NCBI GenBank assembly: GCA_965153355.1
Contig: OZ231128.1
Coordinates: 44,392,001 to 44,456,000, forward strand
Direction: 5' to 3'
Length of the DNA: 64,000 bases
From: Flaccisagitta enflata
Taxonomy: Eukaryota > Chaetognatha > Sagittoidea > Aphragmophora
Shown: positions 45,245 through 59,631 of the stretch, in pieces
Position numbering within the stretch: the stretch's first letter is position 1
Layout of the letters: each line of letters starts with the position of its first letter
Translations under genes and position numbers: made by a program
Notes under the pieces: model-generated
Databases searched by the model: none
Told to the model about the DNA's origin: nothing
The model's input: the letters and a program-made list of their open reading frames with translations, nothing else

Positions 45245-45470
45245 AACAAGGCCGGATGCACGGCTACCCCAGTCGCGTGCGGATGGGCAGGGGCCGTATT
45301 TGAGGTCACTTTATCAGCAGTGAGGCCGAAGACCGCAAAAACAAAAAAAAGTTAAGTGTGGCAGACGGACGGACCAACGGACGGATCAACAGATGGACGG
45401 ACCAACGGACGGATCGACAGACGGACCGACAAAGTGGGGTGTAAAGTCGCGTATCACGCGACTAAAAAGT
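45245..45470 (+). mobile_element. Hairpin element, subfamily B copy 6
   Basis: Starts ACAAGGCCGGATGCACGG with CCAGTCGCGTGCGGATGGGC, has a GGACCAACGGACGG array, and ends GGTGTAAAG, palindrome GTCGCGTATCACGCGAC (45446-45462) and TAAAAA. Confidence 0.87.
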
Positions 45471-45805
45471 CACCCTTTTATGGAAGGGAGAGAAACAGCT
45501 AACGGTAAAGGAGAGTGTTTTGAATATCATGACCTACCGACGATAAAAAATTTGAATGGAAGCAATTGAGTAGAAGTGGGAGAAGGGAACTCTTGAAACT
45601 GTGGGAAATGGTGGAAAATTGTTGGTTAAAGAATAAGAAAAAATGAATAATGGAAAGTTAAGAAAGAAAAAGAATATTCAAATGGTTGGGAGCATTTTAT
45701 GGTCAGTGGCTCTCTTGCAACTGGATGTGCGTATATTTCTTTGAATTATCTTTTTTCCACTTCACTTCTCAATTTAGATCTAATGTTTTGTTTTCCACAA
45801 TTAAG

Positions 45806-45962
45806 GCTGCAGATTGAAATTGTGGAGGAGATTAATGAGTTTCAATTTGAAATGATGGTTAATTCAAGGGGACACTTTCCGCCTTGTGGATCATTTTCTG
45901 GAGCTTCCCCCATTTGCAGCTTGATCATTGGTGCTGATGCATATTTGGAAATTGACACTTAA
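45806..45962 (+). CDS. Possible terminal exon
   Basis: After the acceptor GTTTTCCACAATTAAG the frame is open for one base plus 51 codons to TAA: LQIEIVEEINEFQFEMMVNS, RGHFPPCGSFSGASPICSLI then IGADAYLEIDT. It has coding-like composition, but the family is unknown and no upstream exon was found. Confidence 0.35.
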
Positions 45963-46053
45963 CACTTACAAAGGAAGGGGACAAAATTGAGACTGAGGTA
46001 GGACAAGTATGCAATTCTTGTCAGTAACATTGTAAAAGCCATTGAGACCATTG

Positions 46054-46290
46054 AGGGGGCGTTTCTAGTCAAAGAGGATCGCGTTTTGAAAGGGCCACTA
46101 GGTGGCTCGCTACGTTCATTCACTCACACCGCTCACTCCGCTCACTTCTTCACAGTACTCCGCTTTGCTACGTTCACTCACTGACTTTGCTCACTCCCTC
46201 GTGGGACTGTGAAAATCATTAATATGGGTTCACGTTGTGGACAAGTTTTACAGGAACAAACGCGTTTTTCATCCACTAGAAACACGCCCT
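46054..46290. mobile_element. Small TIR element between 27-bp direct repeats
   Basis: GGGCGTTTCTAGT...GCGTTTT at the left is inverted at the right (AAACGCG...CTAGAAACACGCCC). A 27-base direct repeat beginning CATTGTAAAAGCCATTGAGA lies on both sides (46028 and 46299). The interior is rich in CGCTCACTC motifs, which also appear in the opposite orientation near 63740-63820. Confidence 0.65.
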
Positions 46291-46493
46291 TATAGTAGCA
46301 TTGTAAAAGCCATTGAGACCATTGACTGTTCTCATTGTACTTCCGGGCGGCTGCCCAGAAACGAGCAAGGAAAGGCGAGGGCGATAATAAAATCGGCGAT
46401 TATTACCTTGATGGTGCGCCAAATGATAGCAGACATGCAACACAGAGGCCAAGTGGCTTGGTGTATGATAAAGGAAAGGAGAGAGAGAAAGAG

Positions 46494-46708
<215 letters not shown>

Positions 46709-46879
46709 AAATTAAAGCGAAACAGATACCATGGAGAGAGATAGAGAGATAGACAAATCTAGAGGGAGGCATCTAAACACAACAAGCCCAACAGGCCAAC
46801 AGTCGCGCGCTTCATATTACATTTAGAATTACACACACAACCGCACACGTACATGAATAAACCTTTCTTCCTGCTCTCC

Positions 46880-47078
46880 TTCCTTCCTTCCTTCCTTCCT
46901 TCCTTCCTTCCTTTCTTCCTTCCTTCCTTCCTTCCTTCCTTCCTTCCTTCCTTCCTTCCTTCCAATACTTGGAAATAGAAGTCAAAAATTTTTAAAAAAA
47001 AAGTGAGGGATGGACAAACCAGCGGACGGACAGACTGACGGACCAACGGACCGTTGGACCAACAGAATAACGTGTAAA
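46880..47078. repeat. (TTCC)n and hairpin-element remnant
   Basis: TTCC units at 46880-46963. Then 47005-47078 reads GGATGGACAAACCAGCGGAC ... AACGGACC ... CGTGTAAAAAAG, a probable central fragment of the hairpin family. Confidence 0.7.
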
Positions 47079-47149
47079 AAAGTGATTTAACGGAGAGAAC
47101 GAAAAAAACACAGTAAGAACAAAGAAAGAAAAACAAGAAGGAGTAAGAG

Positions 47150-48853
<1,704 letters not shown>

Positions 48854-49493
48854 AAGGAAGGGGAAATAGAGGAGGTATAGAAAAAAGCATTGAAAAAAGT
48901 TTCTAACAAAATGTTAATAAGTTATTGAAGTTGAAACAGAATCACATCTGCTCTTTATACATATTGTTTGTATTGTATTGAGTTACCGAACACAATTGTC
49001 CGTTGTGCTCGCAAAGGCATACGGAGGACAAAAGAGGTTAACACAAGAGGAACAAACTGTTCAATAAATCCAATTTTCTAGCATATTGCATACATAGCAT
49101 ATTGCATGTAAGCGTGTTGTTTCTAATTGACTGCTTGGATTTGTTAGTTGTTAAGCAATTGTCAACATTGGCGAATGGAGTTAAAACAAACGCAGTTGCG
49201 CGCAAGATGCTTTCAATTAGCTATTCATTTATTCTTTCTATGTACAGTTAAGCTTCACTAGAAGGCATTTGAAGGGACCGACTCATTCTATGCCTTCAAG
49301 GCGGGATGCCTTATTGCCGAGCATGACTTTCTGTATGGTTTACCATGACAATTGTTTCTTTCTTTTAGGTAGTACTTGTTAGATTGATCTAGCCATGCCA
49401 TGTGGAAGGAGAAATGACATATCGATACTGCATACTTAGAAACAAAGAGATGAAAGAAACAGACCGACATCATTAAGTGCAACCTGCAAATCA

Positions 49494-49620
49494 ACAAGTG
49501 ATGTGGGGTCACATTATTGTTGCGGATGGGTGGGCAGGGGCATCCAACCCCCATCCACACCCAACACCCCACCCAACACCCTTTCCAACACAGACAAACA
49601 CACAAACAGACATACACATT
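49494..49620 (+). mobile_element. Hairpin element 5' part, subfamily A alternative end
   Basis: ACAAGTGATGTGGGGTCACA then TTGTTGCGGATGGGTGGGCA matches the 5' end of the copy at 19048-19257. The 3' module is absent. Confidence 0.65.
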
Positions 49621-49671
49621 ATGGAGGAGCGGGGAGCGCCGCTCCTCGGAAGGGATGGAAGCTTGTCGGAA

Positions 49672-49980
49672 GGGAAGGGAAGGGAAGGAAGGAAGGAAGG
49701 AAGGAAGGAAGGAAGGAGGGAAGGAAGGAAGGAAGAGAGGGAAAAAAAGAGAGAAAGAAACAAACAAACAAACAAACAAACAAACAAACAAACAAACAAA
49801 CAAACAAACAAACAAACAAACAAACAAACAAACAAACAAAGATAAAAAAGAAAGAAAAAAAAGAAAGAAAAAAAAAAGAAAGGAAGAAAAAAAAAGGAGG
49901 AAGAAGGAAACAGAGAGAGGAAAGAAAAAAAAATGAAGAAAGAAAAAAAAAAGAAGGAAAGAAAAAAAAGGGCAAATAAG
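49672..49980. repeat. (GGAA)n, (ACAA)n and (GAAA)n arrays
   Basis: Three consecutive tetranucleotide families: GGAA to about 49735, ACAA at 49757-49840, then irregular GAAA. Confidence 0.95.
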
Positions 49981-50344
49981 ACATCATAGCTTGGAACGGC
50001 TCAAAAATTCAACATGCTGATGGGTTGATTAAAGACACAATTGACATGATGCATGGTCCAGGAAAATGGCACTGTGCATAGCTCTGCAGCTTCAAAACTC
50101 AATATCACATCTTAGAGGCTGCTGATTCACTTCAAAATGTTAACCCCACTATTTTCCTTGATTAGGTGTACAACTGTGTTATTGTATGTCTTAAACTGAG
50201 AATAAGTGTATTCATGCACACTATTTGCTTTTTTGTATATTTTGATTGCTATAAGACAGGAAGTAGTAAGAAAATCATGTCGGAAACTTTGAGGTTGAAA
50301 TCCCTGCCCCTCGGAAGGTTTGAAAGATGTGTATATCTGCACAC

Positions 50345-50471
50345 AAAAAACTTTAAAACGCTCGTTTTCCCACTTTTCGACTCATGCATACAAACCAATG
50401 GACCAATGGACCAATGGACCAACGGACCAACGGACCAATGGATATAAGCCTGTGTGTCCGCAACTAAAAAG
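50345..50471 (+). mobile_element. Hairpin element 3' part, subfamily A
   Basis: CGCTCGTTTTCCCACTTTTC, then about six GGACCAAT units, GATATAAGCC and TGTGTCCGCAACTAAAAAG. The palindrome left arm is lost, so the hairpin cannot form. Confidence 0.65.
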
Positions 50472-50639
50472 ATGGCAAGTGACAGACGATTTGACAAAAC
50501 GAGGGTAGATGGATGTAACACATGACAAATGTAGACAAGTTTTTGTGTGAAATCAAGGCCAAGAATTTTACCAATTTTGCGTCAACAGTCTATGGACAAA
50601 ACAAGGAGAGTAGATTTCGCTGATCACCTAGTTGATTTT

Positions 50640-50945
50640 AAAATGTAGGTTTGGAATTACCTCATAGAAATTAACTAAATACTGAAAGAATTAACGGAAG
50701 AATGGTTACTACCTGTAGTAATTGTTCAAAATATAGGTTTTTAATTACCTCGAAAAAAATTACTTTGGACTGAAAGAAACTAACGGAAGAACGATTACTA
50801 CCTGTAGTAATCGTTCTTGCAATAGTTTCTTTCAGTCCTCAGTCATTTTCTATGAGCTAATTACAAGCCTACATTTTGAACGATTACTACAGGTAGTAAT
50901 TGTTCTTCCATTAATTCTTTCAGTCCTTAACATCATACTGGTGAT
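50640..50945. repeat. Palindromic repeat cluster
   Basis: GATTACTACCTGTAGTAATC is a near-perfect palindrome at 50791-50810, with related copies near 50705 and 50885. GGAAGAA and CTGAAAGAA segments are arranged as inverted and direct repeats around it. Confidence 0.7.
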
Positions 50946-51137
50946 CACTCGTGAATGTGGGCGGCATTCTTTCTCCCGATTTTATCGTTTTCATTGTCCT
51001 CATCGTTATTTGTAGTCTCATAAATCGATGATTTCTGCATCCTCGTTTTCATCTTTATCATCACCGATAGCGGTGCATCGGAATGGAGATCATCGAGAAT
51101 TTGAGATTGTCATCCAAACTTGGGAGTCACTGATACA

Positions 51138-51257
51138 TTTTTCTTTTTCTTTTTCTTTTTCTTTTTCTTTTTCTTTTTCTTTTTCTTTTTCTTTTTCTCT
51201 TTCTTATTCTTTTTCTTTTTCTTTTTCTTTTTCTTTTTCTTTTTCTTTTTCTTTTTC
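51138..51257. repeat. (TTTTTC)n microsatellite
   Basis: Hexamer TTCTTT with few changes over 120 bases. Confidence 0.95.
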
Positions 51258-51547
51258 CTCTTTATGCCTTCTAAGCGAGCATGAAAAACTTTATCTCAGA
51301 CCTATTTTATGCCTTCTAGTGAAATTTTCCTTATAGGCGGGTGCGCTATAGACGGGTTTTCTCAACAATAAAACTAAAGAAAAAAAGTTGGGACTTACAA
51401 AAATATGCCATTTAGCGAGGGATGCCTTATTAGCGGGTGCGCTCTAGTGAAGCTCGACTGTAATAAATAAACATTGATAGCATTTGAAAAGGCGTATACA
51501 TAGATATATGTCGACTCGACATTGTCAAGGTGTGGAACCGGGACGAA

Positions 51548-52061
<514 letters not shown>

Positions 52062-52150
52062 CGTAGGGTGTTTCTACTCGAAGACACAAACACGATTCTA
52101 ATGTGGGTTATGCATGATGCGATTTTACTTCAGTAATCCTGAAAAAAATA

Positions 52151-52213
52151 TGAAGCACCAGGTAGATTCGAACTCACACAAAGTTGTCTTACCAGTTACG
52201 CCATTTGCGGCAA
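52151..52213 (-). other. tRNA-like promoter segment (left arm)
   Basis: Minus strand: an A-box-like TGGCGTAACTGG and a B-box GAGTTCGAATCTAC, 35 bases apart. The acceptor stem does not pair well, so this is a tRNA-derived or SINE-like head rather than a working tRNA. Confidence 0.5.
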
Positions 52214-52928
52214 TCACTTAAGCTCATGCAATTTCTGTGGCCTGATGCTAAAACTTTGGCTCATTTTATGGAGTTGAGTTATGTAATGGCCTCTCACAAG
52301 TGTCATACTTAGACGTGGGGTTAAAATTGAGAGTACTCTGGTTTCTCTGCCGGTTTTGTACACTATTTGGGTTAACAATCAATGTTCAAAAGGAATTTAA
52401 ATGTTTGGCTGAGCGAATTTTGATATAGCTTCATGTCAGGATGGGTGGGTGGTACAGGCCATTATCAGCCTTTTGCAAAAGCAATAGGTAACTTTTAAAG
52501 CTTATATCTCCTGAACGAATTGAGCAATTGAGCTCAATTTGGGCTCATTTTAAAGAGCAGACACAGCTCTTTAAAATGAGCCCAAATTGAGGTCTGTAGC
52601 TCAATTCGTTTAGGAGATATAAGCTTTAGAAGGTGATGTTATTTTCAGAGCAATGGCAAATACCCTTACAACTTCTTTGGCTTATATCTCCTAAACAAAT
52701 TGAGCAATTGAGCTCAACTTGGGCTCATTTTAAAGAGCAGACACAGCTCTTTAAAATGAGCCCAAGTTGAGGTCTGTAGCTCGATTCGTTCAGGAGATTT
52801 AAGCTTTAGAAGTTGATGTTATTTTAAGATCAATGGCAAATACCCTCGCAACTTCTTAAGCTTATATCTCCTAAAGGAATTGAGCAATTGAGCTCAACTT
52901 GGGCTCACTTTAAAGAGCAGACACAGCT

Positions 52929-53131
52929 TTTTAGTCGCGTACTACGCGACTCTACACCCCGCTTTGTCAGTCTGTCCGTCCGTCGGTCCGTCGGTCCATC
53001 TGTCACACTTTACTTTTTTTGGGTTTTTGCGGTCTTTGGCCTCACTGCCCCTGCCCAAGTGATAATGTGACCTCAAATACAGCCCCTGCCCACCCGCACG
53101 CGACTGGGGTAGCCGTGTATCCGGCCTTGTT
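52929..53131 (-). mobile_element. Hairpin element, subfamily B copy 7 (nested)
   Basis: Plus strand: TTTTA, palindrome GTCGCGTACTACGCGAC (52934-52950), CTACACCCCGCTTTGTC, a GTCCGTCGGTCCG array, CTGCCCACCCGCACGCGACT and CCGGCCTTGTT. The other arm near 56005 is uninterrupted at the homologous point. Confidence 0.88.
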
Positions 53132-53319
53132 ATAATGAGCCCATGTAGAGGTCTTTAGCTCAATTCGTTTAGGAGATGTAAGCTCTACAAGTTGATGTTA
53201 TTTTCAGAACAATGGCAAATACACTTAAAACATCTAAAACTCATATATCCTAAACAAATATGAGCCCAAGTTGAGGTCTGTAGCTCAATTAGTTTAGAAG
53301 CAGCAGTCTTCCAAATTTA

Positions 53320-53560
53320 AGGTCGAGGACGCGACTCTACACCTTGCCATGTCGGTCTGTCCATCTGTCCCTTCCAAATATCTTTTGAATTGTCAGCTTG
53401 GCAAGCGACTAAAAAGCCACATGTTTGCAAAGACTGATGGACCGACCAACAGACTGACCAACACACCATAATTTTTGCATCAACTTTCAACCATAGCATC
53501 AATTTATGATTACATCGGAATGAAAAAAAACAAGGCCGGATACACGACTACCCCAGACGG
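53320..53560. mobile_element. Hairpin-element fragments
   Basis: GAGGACGCGACTCTACACC (53324), AGCGACTAAAAAGCC (53405), GACCGACCAACAGACTGACC (53441) and ACAAGGCCGGATACACGACT (53531) are scattered pieces of subfamily B ends. Confidence 0.6.
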
Positions 53561-53695
53561 GAACAATTCCAAAATGGTTTTGGATAATCTCGACAGAATT
53601 GCCAGCATCTTACCGATCCAATGTGTCCCTATGGTCGAATGCCTATGCGCCCTGAAACATTTGGTTGAAGGTTGGATGCACAAATGTACACATAG

Positions 53696-53850
<155 letters not shown>

Positions 53851-53880
53851 GAAAGACAAACAGACATGCTACCATTGTAA

Positions 53881-54175
53881 TATGCAGGATGCTTTGGAAA
53901 GTTCCATGATCCTGGTTACCAGTCAATCATCGACACTTTCAAAGAGAAGTATCTCGATTTATAAGAATACAGTGAAGACTTCCTAGACGAGGGCGTTAAC
54001 CTGGGACTGCTATGGAAAGTCCATATCTTGTGCGCTCATTTGCCTGAGTGGCTTGATAACCATACTGAGGGTCTCAGCAAATATGCTGAACAAACATGCG
54101 AAGCCACTCATAACTCATAAGGATTTTTCCGCAACCTACAGAAGATTCAAGAGAAAAGAGTCTGACCAAAATCAT
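53881..54175 (+). pseudogene. Decayed transposable-element protein
   Basis: The plus frame reads FGKFHDPGYQSIIDTFKEKY, stop, EYSEDFLDEG...GLLWKVHILCAHLPEW, LDNHTEGLSKYAEQTCEATH, stop, GFFRNLQKIQEKRV, stop. The KVHIL...HLP...GLS..AEQ..E..H pattern is shared by a widespread protein encoded by eukaryotic transposons, which I cannot assign to a named family. At least three in-frame stops show that it is dead. It lies inside the foldback and may be a remnant of its gene. Confidence 0.6.
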
Positions 54176-54677
54176 GGGCGTAATCTCCGCCGAAGTGTTG
54201 TTGAGTACAGCTCTCATAGAATATGAGTTGTCAAAGATCCCTATGAATTGGATCTTCCACATGATACATAGATGAATGAATGAAATTTTGTTAACTCTGT
54301 ATGAGCAGCCCTGATTTTAGAGCAGGCCCGCATTTTTGCTGTCTGGCCCACTTTTTTCCTAGCTGCGGGCCCGACGGCCCGCTGTCATTTTGTTTAGCAT
54401 TTTTCGTAATAAAGAAATAGTGATAATTGCTCGTAGATCTTTTTAAAGCATTAGTTCCTCCACTTCCACATGCTGAGTTTGAAATGATCATGGAGTGATG
54501 CGCACTTTCTTTTTATCTGCTTTGTTTCTGTGGATTTGTTGGATGGTCTGTTTGTTGGTTGAATGTTGGTTGATCCATGACCCCATTCTTTATACTGCAC
54601 TAAACAACTGATTCCGACATCTTTCTTCAATCCTCTAACTATTCATGCCTTCCCATGTTCTATTTTTTTCATCCTTT

Positions 54678-54686
54678 TTTTTCTTG

Positions 54687-54729
<43 letters not shown>

Positions 54730-54761
54730 GCTTTCTTTCTTTTTTGCTCTTTCTTTCTTGC

Positions 54762-54833
<72 letters not shown>

Positions 54834-54915
54834 ACCTTCTTTTTTTCTTTTTTTCTTTCTTACCTTCTTTCTTTCTTTCTTTCTTTCTTCTTTTTTTGCT
54901 GTCTTTCTTTCATTC
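54678..54915. repeat. (TTCT)n microsatellite
   Basis: TTTC units with GCTTTCTT interruptions, followed by CATTCATT motifs. Confidence 0.96.
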
Positions 54916-54978
54916 CTTCCTTCTTTGATTCATTCATTCCCTGACTCATTCATTCATTTGTTCGTTCATTCCTTCATT

Positions 54979-55183
54979 AACAAGGCCGGATACACGGCTA
55001 TTGAAGTCACGTGCGGGTGGGCAGGGGCCATATTTGAGGTCACCAGACCATTTGGGCAGGAGCAGTGAGGTCAAAGAAATATAATCATAAAAAAGTAAAG
55101 TGTGACCGACCAACTGACCGACCAACTGACCGACCAACCAACGGACAAAGCGGGTTGTAGAGTCGCGTGCATGCAACTAAAAA
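54979..55183 (+). mobile_element. Hairpin element, subfamily B copy 8
   Basis: Starts ACAAGGCCGGATACACGG with GAAGTCACGTGCGGGTGGGC, has a GACCGACCAACT array, and ends GTTGTAGAG, palindrome GTCGCGTGCATGCAAC (55162-55177) and TAAAAA. Confidence 0.86.
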
Positions 55184-55639
55184 GTTCATTGTCAAGTTCT
55201 TTATCGGCATGAAGCACATATTGACCATAACTTTGCCACATTTTTTCCTCTGTCTTGTGGCTTGTGCAACAATTTATCCTATATAAAACTCATACAATTA
55301 ATCAAAAGGAAACAGAAATTGAACAAAATTTGGAAAAGATACGGACATTTATATAGTGTAAGCTTCCATTACATACACATACATACCTAATCTGTGGTCT
55401 TTTGAAACACTATCAAAATTCCTTAGGCATATACTTTTTACTAAATGTGTCATATTTTCCTATCTTAAAAAATAAATATCTTAATATTTTATTTAGAAAT
55501 AATGAATATTTTAGGGAAAGGGTGTTGTTAGAGCTGTCTTCTGGCATTGTAAAGCGGTTTTTGACAAGCTACAGAAATGCATTGTCTATCAAATTCTTTC
55601 AAATTGTTTTAAAAGCAGTTTAGAGACTCAGGGGACGCA

Positions 55640-57475
55640 GTTGTTTTGTTTTGACATTGATCATGTAGATTTTTGTTGCAGTTAAACAGTAATTTGGTCG
55701 GGCCCGCTGTTTTTCTCTCGGGCCTGCTGAAATTCTTGGGAGCGGGCCCGACTGGCCCGCTTGAAAAAAATACTAAGATCAGGGCTGTGTATGAGTCTGT
55801 ATATGATTTACTAGCCCCGTTTAATTGGATCTGCAACATGCAATATCAATGAATTAATCAATGAATGAAATCCTAAATGATCATGAATGAACTACAAAAA
55901 ATAAAAGGAACACATCGTTGTTGATCAAAACTCATTAGTTAAAAGCAAACTTTGGAAGACTGCTGCTCCTAAACGAATTGAGCTAAAGACCTCATTTTAA
56001 AGAGCTGTGTCTGCTCTTTAAAATGAGCCCAAGTTGAGCTCAATTGCTCAATTCCTCTAGGAGATATAAGTTTAAGAAGTTGCAAGGGTATTTGCCATTG
56101 ATCTTAAAATAACATCAACTTCTAAAGCTTATATCTCCTGAACATATTGAGCTACAGACCTCAACTTGGGCTCATTTTAAAGAGCTGTGTCTGCTCTTTA
56201 AAATGAGCCCAAGTTGAGCTAAATTCCTCAATTTTTTTAGGAGATATAAGCCAAAGAAGTTGTAAGGGTATTTGCCATTGCTCTGAAAAAACATCACCTT
56301 CTAAACCTTACTATCTAAAAAATAGAAATCTTCACTAACATTTTGATCAATATCTCTTTAATGGTTCAAGCAATTTCAGAAAAATTGGTGACAAAAATGA
56401 AGCCCTTCGAATTTCCAAGCTATCTGTGCAAACCGCATCTATTTAGCTCAGCAGGCTTGGAAGTTATTTCACTAAGAATGAAAAGACTCCTTTGGAAAAT
56501 TTCTTAAAACATTTTCGATTTTTAGACAGAAAGTAACATCAGAATAGAAATTGTGAAAAGCATACTTCTCGTTCGCCTATCAAGATGAATTTTTTACTGA
56601 AGTAAGGGTGGGGTTTGAAAATACTTCAGTTCAAATTTCATCCTGCTAGGTCAACTAGAAGTATGCTTTTTTTGCAATTTTTATGCTCATGCGTTTTCTG
56701 CCTCAAATATGGAACATGCGTCTGGAGATCTGGAACTTCAGCGCTCTAAAGATCCTGTTAAAGCTCAACAAATCGCTTTCATGACAAATACCGGTCATCA
56801 TTGAGCCAGGGGGAACTCAAATCAATTATTCAGTGTTTTGCAATCGACTAGTATTCGTTTAAAGGTCCATGTATGAACTTTGTTCAAAGTTGTAAAGATT
56901 TCTATTTTTTAGATAGTATATCTCCTAAACGAATTGAGCTACAGACCTCAATTTGAGCTCATTTTAAAGAGCTGTGTCTGCTCTTTAAATTGAGCCCAAA
57001 TTGAGCTCAATTGCTCAATTCGTTTAGGAGATATAAGCTTTAAAAGTTACCTATTGCTTTTGCAAAAGGCTAATAATGGCCTGTACCACCCACCCATCCT
57101 GACATGGAGCTATATCAAAATTCGCTCAGCCAAACATTTAAATTCCTTTTGAACATTGATTGTTAACCCAAATAGTGTACAAAACCGGCAGAGAAACCAG
57201 AGTACTCTCAATTTTAACCCCACGTCTAAGTATGACACTTGTGCTCTGTCTTAAACAAGTATATCAGAAACAATATCGGAGTATACTTCACTAGCCTCAG
57301 TGGCGCAGGTGGTAGAGGCGTAGGCTTCGAGTCCACAAAGCTGAACTTCCTTTGAGCATGGGTTCGACTCCTGCAAGAGGCAAATATTTTTTCAGGATGA
57401 GGGTGATAAAATCGCGAATTGTTAAACCTACATCAAAAACATGATTGTGGCTTTGAGTGGAAACGCACCCCTTGT
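55640..57475. repeat. Right arm of the 5.4-kb foldback element
   Basis: Reverse-complement partner of the left arm, with TCTTTAAAATGAGCCCAAGT blocks, TGGCCTGTACCACCCACCCA and AACCCCACGTCTAAGTATGA. It ends at AAACGCACCCC, after which the CAGA-type tandem unit resumes. The stretch 55184-55639 between B8 and this arm shows nothing. Confidence 0.85.
57294..57382 (+). other. tRNA-like sequence with A and B boxes (right arm)
   Basis: GCCTCAGTGGCGCAGGTGGT and GGGTTCGACTCC give good A and B boxes; 89 nt would suit a long-variable-arm tRNA. GCCTC pairs with GAGGC, but positions 6-7 and the T stem mispair and the anticodon stem does not form, so I read it as a degenerate or SINE-type tRNA derivative. 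Confidence 0.5.
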
Positions 57476-57561
57476 TGAGGTTATCCTTGTGAATCGTGGT
57501 TCCGCTGGATCGCGGATCAGTGCAGTCAACGTTGACAGACAGACAAGCATACAGATAGACT

Positions 57562-57592
<31 letters not shown>

Positions 57593-57741
57593 TGACAGAC
57601 AGGGAATAGACAGACAAACAGACATACACACCGTAAAAGAAGTGAAGAAACTTAGTTGAGGTTATCCTTGTGAATTGTGGTACCACTGGATCGCGGATCA
57701 GTGCAGTCAACGTTAACGCCAGACAGGCAGACAGATAGACT

Positions 57742-57817
<76 letters not shown>

Positions 57818-57915
57818 TACACACACACCGTAAAAGAAGTGAAGAAACTTAGTTGAGGTTATCCTTGTGAATCGTGGTTCCGCTGGATCGCGGATCAAAG
57901 CAGTCAACGTTGACA
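57476..57915. repeat. Three copies of the CAGA-containing ~185-bp tandem unit
   Basis: TTGAGGTTATCCTTGTGAAT and TCCGCTGGATCGCGGATCA recur at about 57475, 57655 and 57855, separated by CAGA blocks and CACCGTAAAAGAAGTGAAG. Confidence 0.92.
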
Positions 57916-58050
57916 CCGACTTAGCGCTTTGTGTGTGTGTGCTTGAGAGCCGCGTGGAGACCTTTCTCTCCCTGTCACAGAATTTTTTGCTTGTTTTGAT
58001 GACATTTTGGCCTCTCTCAACATTTTACGAGGACAGAAAAATCCGGCGTG

Positions 58051-58052
<2 letters not shown>

Positions 58053-58149
<97 letters not shown>

Positions 58150-58285
58150 AGAGACAGACAGACAGACAAAGAGACAGAGAGACAGAGAGACAGAGACAGA
58201 GACAGAGAGAAAGAAAAGCTTAGGACTTTGATTGCGCATGGATCAAAGGCAAGGCCACGTTTTTATTCGAAAAAACAGCAACAGC

Positions 58286-58380
<95 letters not shown>

Positions 58381-58390
58381 AAACAATAAA
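58053..58390. repeat. (GA)n and (CAA)n arrays
   Basis: GA 58053-58144 with GACAGA to about 58210, then CAA 58268-58390. The CAA array could encode polyQ on plus, but its flanks lack splice or coding support. 58391-58775 has nothing. Confidence 0.95.
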
Positions 58391-58777
58391 GACAAGCGTG
58401 ATATTACAATTTACGTTTTAAACCCAGCACCAAGACGATAACGGGAAAATTGATTGAATTTTGTTTACCTAATCATACACATTGCGAGCTGTTGATTTAG
58501 CCATAGAGTGATGGACATTGCGAGTTACACATAGAAAAATTTTCCTCGTCTATTTGAGTCGTTCAATAAAAAACATATCAATTGTTGTTTTCTTTCAAAA
58601 ACATTACGTTTGTTCTTTACTATCTTTGCACTTTTGCGTATTCATTTGATCATACTTATACAGCGTTCTTTTTTTTTTTCGTTTTTCTTTTTTATACGTT
58701 TTTAGGTCTTCTGTGTACAATTCAGAAAATCACAGATAAAAAGATACAAGATAGCGTGCAGAGGTACATAAAAAGAG

Positions 58778-59296
<519 letters not shown>

Positions 59297-59344
59297 ACAG
59301 ATACACACACAGATGCACTCAAGTTACCGTTCAAGCAAGCACAT

Positions 59345-59578
59345 TTTTGGTCGCGTGCACGCGACTCTATGACCCACACTGTCTGTCAGTTATTTGGTCG
59401 GTCTGTCGGTCACGCTTAGCTTTTTTCGTCATTTTACGTCATTTTAAATCATTTTAAGTAATTTTAAGTCATCCTAAGTTATTTCAAGACAATCTAAATT
59501 TAGTCTTTTAGTTTTCTATTCTTTTAGTCTTATGGTCTTAACAACCGCACGTGACTGTAAGGTGTTGGCCTTGTTTTC
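59345..59578 (-). mobile_element. Hairpin element, subfamily B copy 5
   Basis: Plus: TTTTTG, perfect palindrome GTCGCGTGCACGCGAC (59350-59365), TCTATGACCCACACTGTC, a GGTCGGTCTGTCGGTC array, AAGTCATTTT-like decamers as in the copy at 27536, then CGCACGTGACTGTAAGG and TTGGCCTTGTT. Confidence 0.83.
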
Positions 59579-59631
59579 TTTTTGTTTCAAAGTCTTTATG
59601 ATGCCTTTCGCTTTCCCTTGAGTTTGTTGAT

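Larger units (their letters stand above)
49245..51460. mobile_element. TA-flanked pogo-like element, 2.2 kb, with nested repeats
   Basis: Left end TA (49243-49244) then CAGTTAAGCTTCACTAGA; right end TCTAGTGAAGCTCGACTG then TA (51461-51462). Subterminal GAAGGCAT and GGATGCCTTATTAGCGGG motifs occur at both ends. CAGT...ACTG ends and TA duplication are typical of pogo-type Tc1/mariner elements. No transposase frame survives; the interior is filled with microsatellites and other elements. Confidence 0.7.
52062..53310. repeat. Left arm of a 5.4-kb foldback element
   Basis: Diverged reverse complement of 55930-57475. Shared landmarks in order: TTTCTACTCGAAGACACAA, a tRNA-like segment, AACCCCACGTCTAAG (reverse), GGATGGGTGGGTGGTACAGG, GCAAAAGCAATAGGTAACTT, and several TTGAGCTCAACTTGGGCTCA/AGCTTATATCTCCTAAACG blocks. 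An inner pair (54290-54420 and 55690-55800, GCGGGCCCGACGGCCCGCT-like) continues the symmetry. Confidence 0.85.

Noticed and set aside
57294-57382. Functional tRNA gene
   Set aside because: A and B boxes are good, but the acceptor and T stems mispair and no anticodon stem forms; a homologous segment sits in the opposite foldback arm.
58268-58390. PolyQ exon on plus
   Set aside because: Unlike the array at 640-877, the flanks are not coding-like and no acceptor or donor was found.
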